DNA of 64,000 nucleotides from Plasmodium coatneyi (Eukaryota > Apicomplexa > Aconoidasida > Haemosporida > Plasmodiidae): NCBI RefSeq assembly GCF_001680005.1, contig NC_033564.1, positions 2,480,001-2,544,000 on the forward strand, given 5' to 3'. Positions 57,490-64,000 of this stretch are shown piece by piece. Under the pieces are notes generated by a model, which did no database searches, was not told the origin of the DNA, and saw only the letters and a list, made by a program, of their open reading frames with translations. The position numbers were made by a program, and so were the translations under genes. Every line of letters begins with the position of its first letter. The stretch's first letter is position 1.

Positions 57490-58911
57490 CATCTGGATGG
57501 GAAATGGGCAATGTTCTTCCTTCCCATCCCTGCCCCTCTTCGGAGGAAGGGAAGAAGGGAACATATATAAGTACGACGTTCATACAATGTAAGAAGCTAA
57601 ATTGGACTTTTACTTCTTTCCCTCATTGCTTCTCTTTTCCCTTTCCTTCTTTTTTTTTTTCTTTTCTTTCCTTTTATTACTTTCCTTCTTTCTTTTTCAT
57701 TCCTCCTTTCCTTCCTCTTCTTTCCTTCTTTTTCGTTCTTTGCTTCCTTCTTATTCCTTGTTTCCTTCACCTTCCTTTTTTCCTTCTTATTCCTTCTTAT
57801 TCCTTCTCTTCTACATTATGAAGTAAGTAGTGTGTGTATATGTAATATTATAAGTACATTACCCCCCCCTAAAGAATAATTATAGAATATACGCAAAGCA
57901 GGAAGAACAAAGTATTTTAAAAAATGTATATATATATGATTATGCGTAATATTGTGTGTGTAGAAGGGGATAATTATTTATATATAAAATAAAGGAAAAA
58001 TATAAAAAAAAATAAATATATAGAGTATAATCTACATTACAAAAGGATGGAAGGAGTGAAAGTGCTCAAAATGGTAGTATACAATATACACATATTCAAT
58101 GCATGCGTGAGTTGTGTGCAGTGTATTTATGATATAAGCACGAAAAAAAAGGAAAAAAAAAGAAAGAAAGGGAATCATTATTCCTATGTTATCATAAATA
58201 AAAAAGAAGAAGAAGGATATACTACAAAATATTACTACGGAAATATGTATACCTTCTTCCTCCGTACACAACGAATGTAGTTATTGTGTATTATATTCCT
58301 TCACATTTTGCCTCATAAATACACGTTTTCTATAACATATTAATAAATATGCACATTTGAAAAAAAAAGGGTGCGGGGGAAAAAGTATTTTGTATATATG
58401 TTGACTGTACTATATATATGTTAAAAGGTTCTTAATAATTTCTTCTGATAATAGGGAAGCCCAAATTAATAGTACATATTGAAATTCTTCACTGGGAAGG
58501 AGAGAAATTTTGGTCTCCTTCCTTTTCTTTCCTTTCTTCTTTTTTACTTTTTTTTTTTCATCTTTGGTAATTCTATAATATTTGATACATATTTTTTTGC
58601 ACTTAGCTTTATATATATGCATATGGTGATTTGGAATGCATACGTATAGTTTGTTACTGTTGTTTGAGATTAAAATAGTGCATATTATGAAAAGGTAAAG
58701 TAAAAATTTACTGTTAATAAAGAAAAAAAGAGGGGGATGGAGTAGGCAAAAATTTTCCTATACACTTCCATACACTTACATATACACAATGACCCTTATT
58801 CTAAATACATAGGAAGAGCAGCAGCAGCAACACAACAACACGCAAACCTTTTAACACAACCTGCTTAACATATAAATTTACTATATACAAAGAAGTGCAT
58901 ACATAGATAAA
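57490..58911. other. KIR intergenic region
   Basis: No gene in 1.4 kb. A polypyrimidine TTCCTT stretch spans 57605-57815. ATATGCACATTTG occurs at about 58346. The frames crossing these are low complexity. Confidence 0.55.
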
Positions 58912-60415
58912 ATGGCAGAAACGGTAAGGAACAACACTGAAGGAAAGGAATGAGGAAGGAAGGAATGAGTAGGGGGGAAAGGGGAAGGGAAGGGGAAGTT
59001 CCCTTCCCCTTCCTCCTTTTCTGCACTACCAATGAACATAAACTAAGCACATAGTGTACATATAAAATTTTATATGCCATACAGGAGGAATACACAAATA
59101 CATATATTCCTTTAAATATACTTGTAGGATGTAATTCTGAATAGTTTACCTTCTAAGGTTAACTTCTATGATGAATTTAAGAATAGCAGGGAAAACTATG
59201 AATATGAGTGCTCCGAAAATATAGTAGGAATTGAGACGGCACTTACTGATATGGGTGACCTTATTGAAAAGATTAAAAGTGCTTCCTGTTTTGTGTCCGG
59301 AATGAAGAGATACAAAGGTTATCCATCCTACTGTGATCGTGGTAATTTCCTATATTATTGGGTAGGAGAACAAATATGGAACAAACTGAAGAATACAGAT
59401 AAAAGCAGTCAATTTGGGGACCTCCTGAATACTATTTGTACGAAAATAAAAGATACATACAAGGAAAGGGGATGTGAAATTATTTGTCAAAGTATTGACG
59501 GGAATATTTTGGAACAGAGGAAAACCGTATTCGATTTCTTCCATAACCGTGGTGCTATAGAAGGACATTTAGAGGGAAGTTGGCCTCATTGTAATGAAAG
59601 ATGGCCCCCTTATAAACGGAGAATTGAAGATGCATGTAAAGCTTTACAAAAATATTGCGAAACAGGCGGGCAGGGTAAAATAAGTAGTGATCCATATTGT
59701 GGGGATTCTTATTTAAAATACGGAACATACTGTAAAGGGAGGCTGCAAGCATTAGAGTGTAAATCAAAACCTGAAGTGGAGAATTTAAGAGACAGGATAG
59801 AATCTCTGGAGGGAACTATGGCGATCGAAGCAACAGCAGCATCCTTAGCAAAACACGAAGCCGTAAGTCAAGCCGTCCGCAATGCCACCACCACTTCTTC
59901 CATCTCTTCCATTTTTGGCACATTAGCAGCGACGGCAATTCCATTCCTTCTATATAAGGTACAATTACCACAACAAAATGTACAAAATATACATATATAT
60001 ACTTCTATATATGTATATGAAGTATATATTCCATCCTTCCCCCACCTCCCTTGCCCTTTCCTTACACTCCTCTTTCATTCAGTATGATCTTCTACCTTCT
60101 TGGATAAAAAACACCCTCTTTGGACATAATAATAAAAGTAGAAGAAGAAAAGGAAGATCTACCACCCGACAACAAGAAGAAGAACAACAACAACAATTGG
60201 ACGACTCTACCACAGAAAGTGCTTCCACAACAATAGATGATGATGATGTTGATCATGATGGAACAGAATATTCCACACCGTCCGAATATGACGCACCACG
60301 ATCATCATCTACCACCACAAGAACAGTGCGAACAGGGAATAGTAGACTACAACAACAGCATCCACCACGAAGAAGGGGGCAAAATCACCAAAATGTAGGT
60401 TACCACCGAACGTAG
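58912..60415 (+). CDS. KIR: KIR variant antigen with coiled-coil-like stalk
   Basis: Exons 58912-58923 (MAET), 59128-59958 and 60083-60415, about 391 residues. Exon 2 opens DVILNSLPSKVNFYDEFKNS, then KSASCFVSGMK (Phe for the usual Tyr), GNFLYYWVGEQ, a Cys-spaced second half with SSDPYCGDSYLKY, and a stalk rich in Glu/Ala (VENLRDRIESLEGTMAIEAT). TTSSISSIFGTL precedes the TM (AATAIPFLLYK). The stalk and pre-TM block are clearly related to the upstream neighbour at 55581, so the two are probably products of a local duplication. Exon 3 is YDLLPSWIKNTLFGHNNKSR, with an acidic stretch containing DDDDVDHD, then Arg/Gln-rich, ending VGYHRT. No break. Confidence 0.92.
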
Positions 60416-61432
60416 TACGTTCCCCCTCGCCTCCTCTCCGCCTCGGGGGCGGGGGGGAGGTGATAAAAAAAAAGTAAGCGCGCAAAGTGTAAAAAAGTAT
60501 ATAAAGGCAGAATAGGCTTTCCTTCTTTTTTTTTATTTCCGTTATTCTTTCCTATTTTGCTTTTATTTTTTAATTTTTCGTTTTTCTCTTTTTTTCTAAT
60601 ATTTCTAATTTTTCTCTTCATTTTCTATATTCCTTTTAAGAAAAAAAAAAAAAAACAAACAGGGAAAAGAATTATAAAGATAACAACTTGTGGAAAAAAA
60701 AAGAAGGAAAAAAAGCAATTACACAAAAATAAAAACTTGTAAAAAAAAAAAAAATATATACATGGGTAGGAAGGAAGAAAAAAACTTATTATTATAAAAT
60801 GAAAACTTATTTTTGATATTAAATGATAATATATATTTGTTATTAAAATGATAATATATTTTTGTTATAAAAATGATAAAATATATTTGTTATAAAAATG
60901 ATAATATATATTTGTTATTAAAATGATAATATATTATTTTTATAAAAATGATAATATATATTTTGTTATAAAAATGATAATATATATTTTGTTGTAAAAA
61001 TGATCATCCATGAAAAAGGGGAAGGAATGGAAAGGAGATGGGGGTATTATGTATATATATACATATAAATGTATATAAATATATATATACATATGTATAT
61101 ATGTATGCCCATATATATGTACATATATAGAATATATATATGTACTACACAATGCTTGTTAGAAGTTATTTGATAATTTTTTTTTATAAAAAAAAAACAA
61201 TTAAGCATAAAAATATATATGTTGACACATTGTTTTTTGGTCCAGCATGAAAATGTGCGCGCACAACTGGGGGAAGGTAAAAGTATAGTAACTACTAATT
61301 AGTGGTAATTGTGGAATATGCATGATTATCTTGAATTATTCATTATATATATATAAATATATAGGAAGAAACAGCATACATTTTTAATACAAGAAATCAT
61401 TGTATACAAAGGAATATATACATACATAAACA
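60416..61432. other. KIR intergenic region
   Basis: No gene. It begins with a C/G-rich 40 bp (60420-60460), then poly-T and poly-A tracts, a 24-bp tandem repeat (60797-61005) and TA dyads up to the next gene. Confidence 0.6.
60797..61005. repeat. Tandem repeat of about 24 bp, AAAATGATAATATATTTTTG
   Basis: Eight or so copies of AAAATGATAATATATATTTGTTAT-type units with small length changes, in KIR intergenic DNA. Confidence 0.9.
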
Positions 61433-62302
61433 ATGGTAAAAAGGGAATAATACCAATTCATTTCCTCCATTATTATTACAAAATGTGTGCAGAATAATTA
61501 TGTACATAATGTTCATTGCGTCATATAATAATGGTGAAAATGTATGGATGTATATGCACACACATATGCATTTTCTTCATTCATTGTATATATATATTTT
61601 TTTTTTTTTTGTAGGATGCATGTTTGGGTAGTTTACCTTCAGTGAAGGCATATAAAGATTTGGACGATAACGGGAAACCACAGGACGGTGATACTTTTGC
61701 CGCTTTACCCGGAAATAGTTTGTTGCAGGTGCTACTGACGTATCAGAGTAAGCTTGAGTGCTTAAAGCAGATTGGCCGTGCTTGGTATTATGTGACGCAG
61801 CAAGGGGGAGGTAAACCGTCCAAGGATACGTACTGCAATTATTTATATTTTTGGATAGGAGAAAAAGTCTTTAATGAATTAGGGGTGAGTAATGGTCAAT
61901 TTCAGACAGTTATGAAAACGATATACGAAACATTGGATCAGTCATTCTGCGGGGGGTGGAGCAAAGTTCCATACAATGGTAACAGTAGAAGCAAGTTCGA
62001 TGAAAGAAAAAGCATTTTTGATTATTGGAACAACCACGAAACTATAAAAAATTACTTACTGCGTGATAAGGGAGGCTGTGGGGGAAAATATGCCAAGTAC
62101 TTAGAGGGTGTTATTCCCCATTGGGAGAATATATATAGATCCTGCTCAAGTGGTGGTGGTGGTGGGGACCAATACTGCACGCAAATTAATAACTTCCTTA
62201 CTGATAGTAATAACCCAACGACGTTAAAATTGCAATGTGTATCTAGACATAAGGACAACTTTACCTCCTTGTCTGAAGTGGCAGAAGAAGTGACCGTTAG
62301 TT

Positions 62303-62382
<80 letters not shown>

Positions 62383-64000
62383 CAAAATAGACGGTTTAAT
62401 AAAACACATATTTATACTTATATATGTCTACACATATATATATGTTCAAAGTGCATATTCAAAGTGCATGTTGAAAGTGTGGACATTCCAATAGTGCACG
62501 CATATAATGCTCTATATATGTATATATACATATATATAATAGATATATGTATATATATGTATATGTAAGGGGCGCATAGGAACATCCATATACACATGTT
62601 CTATTTTATCTTTTAATTACACATTTTGTAGGGTGCAGGTCATGATAAATTACCCTTAGAAAATGCATATGCTCTATTAGATGGAGGTCCATGGTGTCAA
62701 GTACTTTATGAAGGACAGAAGGATCAGGGACAGAAGCAGAATGAGGAGCAAAGAATAAAGGGGGAACTGGACAAAATATTGAAAACATACACAGAGGAAA
62801 AGGGGGATTTTGCCAATAGAATTCTTCAGAATTACTGTTACGCATCTTGGATGAGTGAACAATTAAAGTCGACATCGCAGCCCAATGATGATAATGCACC
62901 ATGTTATTTTTTGTACTACTGGATAGGTGACAAAATAAACGGCAAATTGGAGAGGATAAATCTAAATTTTGGGAAGGACATGGACGACATTTACAAAGCA
63001 CTGGAGAAATTCCCATGGGAGACGGGTCAGTACCAGAGAAAATGCATTAATATATACCCTGATATTATGGAATATAAATGGGAAAAGCTTAAAAATTTTT
63101 TTGATTATGAATATAACATTAAAGCTTTACAAAATAAAGAGGAGTGTAATGATTATTCCACTAAGGCGAACTATGCCGCACAGCTGAAGGGGAATGCGCA
63201 GGACGGCTATTTATTGTCATGTAGTCTTTGTAAGACTACTAACAATGAATATTGTGACAAATTTAAAGAGAAATATATGGAGGACGGGGTGTGCAACTCA
63301 CCACTGAAACTACCAGAACAACTAACGTGTCCACTTGTAGCAGTCAAACCAGCCACAGCAGCAAAACCGGTTGCTGCCAAACCAGCAGCAGTACGACCTC
63401 CTGCTGCAGCCAGTACAACCTGCAGTGAAGGTTCTTCCGGACCAGGTTCTACTGGAACGTGCAATCCTGGTAAAGCTGGATCTGGTTCACAAGTCCCCAC
63501 AGAAACAAAGAAACTTGAAGAAAATGAAGTTATTCCCACCAGTGGTAATGGTATCGTCCCTGGTGTGTCTGCTGCTGGTGGATTCGCCGCAATAGGACTA
63601 CCAACAGTTTTTTTTTTTCTATATAAAGTAAGTAATACAACAATTACCATTATAATTAAAGTAATAATTACAATTATAATTGAAAGTATGAATAGAAAAA
63701 TATTTATATTAGTTATTTTATTTTCATGTCTATTTAAAAATGAATGCTTAAAATGAGTGCATAAAGTGAGCAGCAATGTACATATACATTCTGTGCACGT
63801 GTGATCACCCTCTCTTCGTTTTCTTTTTTTTTCCCTAGTATACCAATTTATTTTCTGGATTACGTAACACCCTTCCCTACGGTGGAAGTAACAGAAAAAG
63901 CATCAGAAAAAGAAGGTTTGTTAGGCAAGACTTAAACGCGTTCTCAGATGATACTTCCACAGAACTGAATTCTACAATAGGAGGCTCCACAATAGGTTCT
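61433..64000 (+). CDS. KIR: Two-ectodomain KIR variant antigen (3' end beyond window)
   Basis: Exon 2 (61615-62295), exon 3 (62632-63627) and the start of exon 4 (63839 onward, open at 64000) are clear. Exon 1 is uncertain: ACATAAACAATG|GTAAAA at 61433 has the same start context as two other KIRs here and would give a single Met. Exon 2 is a full ectodomain (LGSLPSVKAYKDLDD, RAWYYVTQQ, CNYLYFWIGEK) without TM, ending at ACC|GTTAGT before a pure TA microsatellite. Exon 3 is a second ectodomain (HDKLPLENAYALLDG, QNYCYASWM, CYFLYYWIGDK) with an Ala/Lys/Pro-rich linker (AAKPVAAKPAAVRPP) and TM (GGFAAIGLPTVFFFLYK). Exon 4 starts YTNLFSGLRNTLPYGG. No break in the visible part. Confidence 0.88.
62303..62379. 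repeat. TA dinucleotide microsatellite in KIR inter-domain intron
   Basis: About 75 bp of almost pure TA directly after the donor site of the first ectodomain exon. It is a likely length-polymorphic site. Confidence 0.95.

Noticed and set aside
63340..63420. Histone H1-like AAKP repeats in the KIR at 61433
   Set aside because: Ala/Lys/Pro-rich linkers are too simple to claim mimicry.
24330..64000. CD99-identical stretches as described for some KIRs
   Set aside because: I compared the visible stalks with what I remember of CD99 and saw no convincing shared run. A search would be needed to exclude it.
1..64000. tRNA, rRNA, CRISPR or transposon genes
   Set aside because: No cloverleaf with conserved boxes, no rRNA sequence, no regular repeat-spacer array and no transposase-like frame was seen on either strand.

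Overview
The window is nuclear DNA of a simian malaria parasite of the Plasmodium knowlesi / P. coatneyi type. The evidence is a SICAvar gene (a family known only from these parasites), thirteen KIR (knowlesi interspersed repeat) genes or pseudogenes, interstitial telomere-like DNA built from CCCTAAA/CCCTGAA units, AT-rich intergenic DNA full of TA dyads and poly-A/T, and short GT-AG introns. P. knowlesi is the more likely species; P. coatneyi cannot be excluded from the sequence alone.

Layout. (1) 1-5.2 kb, minus strand: a phosphatidylinositol transfer protein (PITP) with a long low-complexity C-terminal extension that runs off the left edge, then minisatellites, then a two-exon secreted/exported-type gene with two C-terminal membrane helices and one in-frame stop. 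(2) 5.2-11.1 kb: no gene seen. (3) 11.1-14.5 kb: a 1055-residue unrecognised secreted/membrane protein with repeats and a C-terminal TM - Ala-rich - TM - basic tail. (4) 14.5-19.1 kb: no gene seen. (5) 19.1-20.2 kb: a decayed 3' end of a SICAvar gene (minus strand) that runs directly into about 400 bp of interstitial telomere repeat. (6) 21.2-23.4 kb: a compact four-exon SICAvar (type II). (7) 24.3-64 kb: a KIR array of thirteen members, eleven on plus and two on minus (24.3-25.8 and 36.1-37.8 kb). Most have a tiny exon 1, a long ectodomain exon ending in a TM helix just before ...YK, and a short basic Ser/Thr-rich tail exon. Three (29.2, 49.7 and 61.4 kb) carry two ectodomain exons. Two (44.9 and 49.7 kb) have a single in-frame stop in the ectodomain and one (39.4 kb) has a stop in the tail.

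How the genes work together. SICAvar and KIR proteins are variant antigens delivered to the infected red-cell surface. The region looks like an internal variant-antigen cassette where telomeric repeats, shared flanks, minisatellite introns and mosaic genes all point to frequent recombination.

Most interesting signals. Two KIR genes (44.9 and 53.1 kb) carry tandem VGVAPG, the elastin hexapeptide. Its copies differ only at third codon positions, as expected if the peptide, not the DNA, is conserved; this suggests host mimicry comparable to the known CD99 mimicry of KIR proteins. Other signals are the SICAvar/telomere junction at GGGTTTAGGG, exon shuffling around a G-free intron minisatellite, a 235-bp foldback element, and DNA-level sharing of a Ser-Met repeat between the PITP extension and its neighbour.

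All exon boundaries were placed by eye from GT-AG sites, reading frame and comparison between the paralogues in this window.
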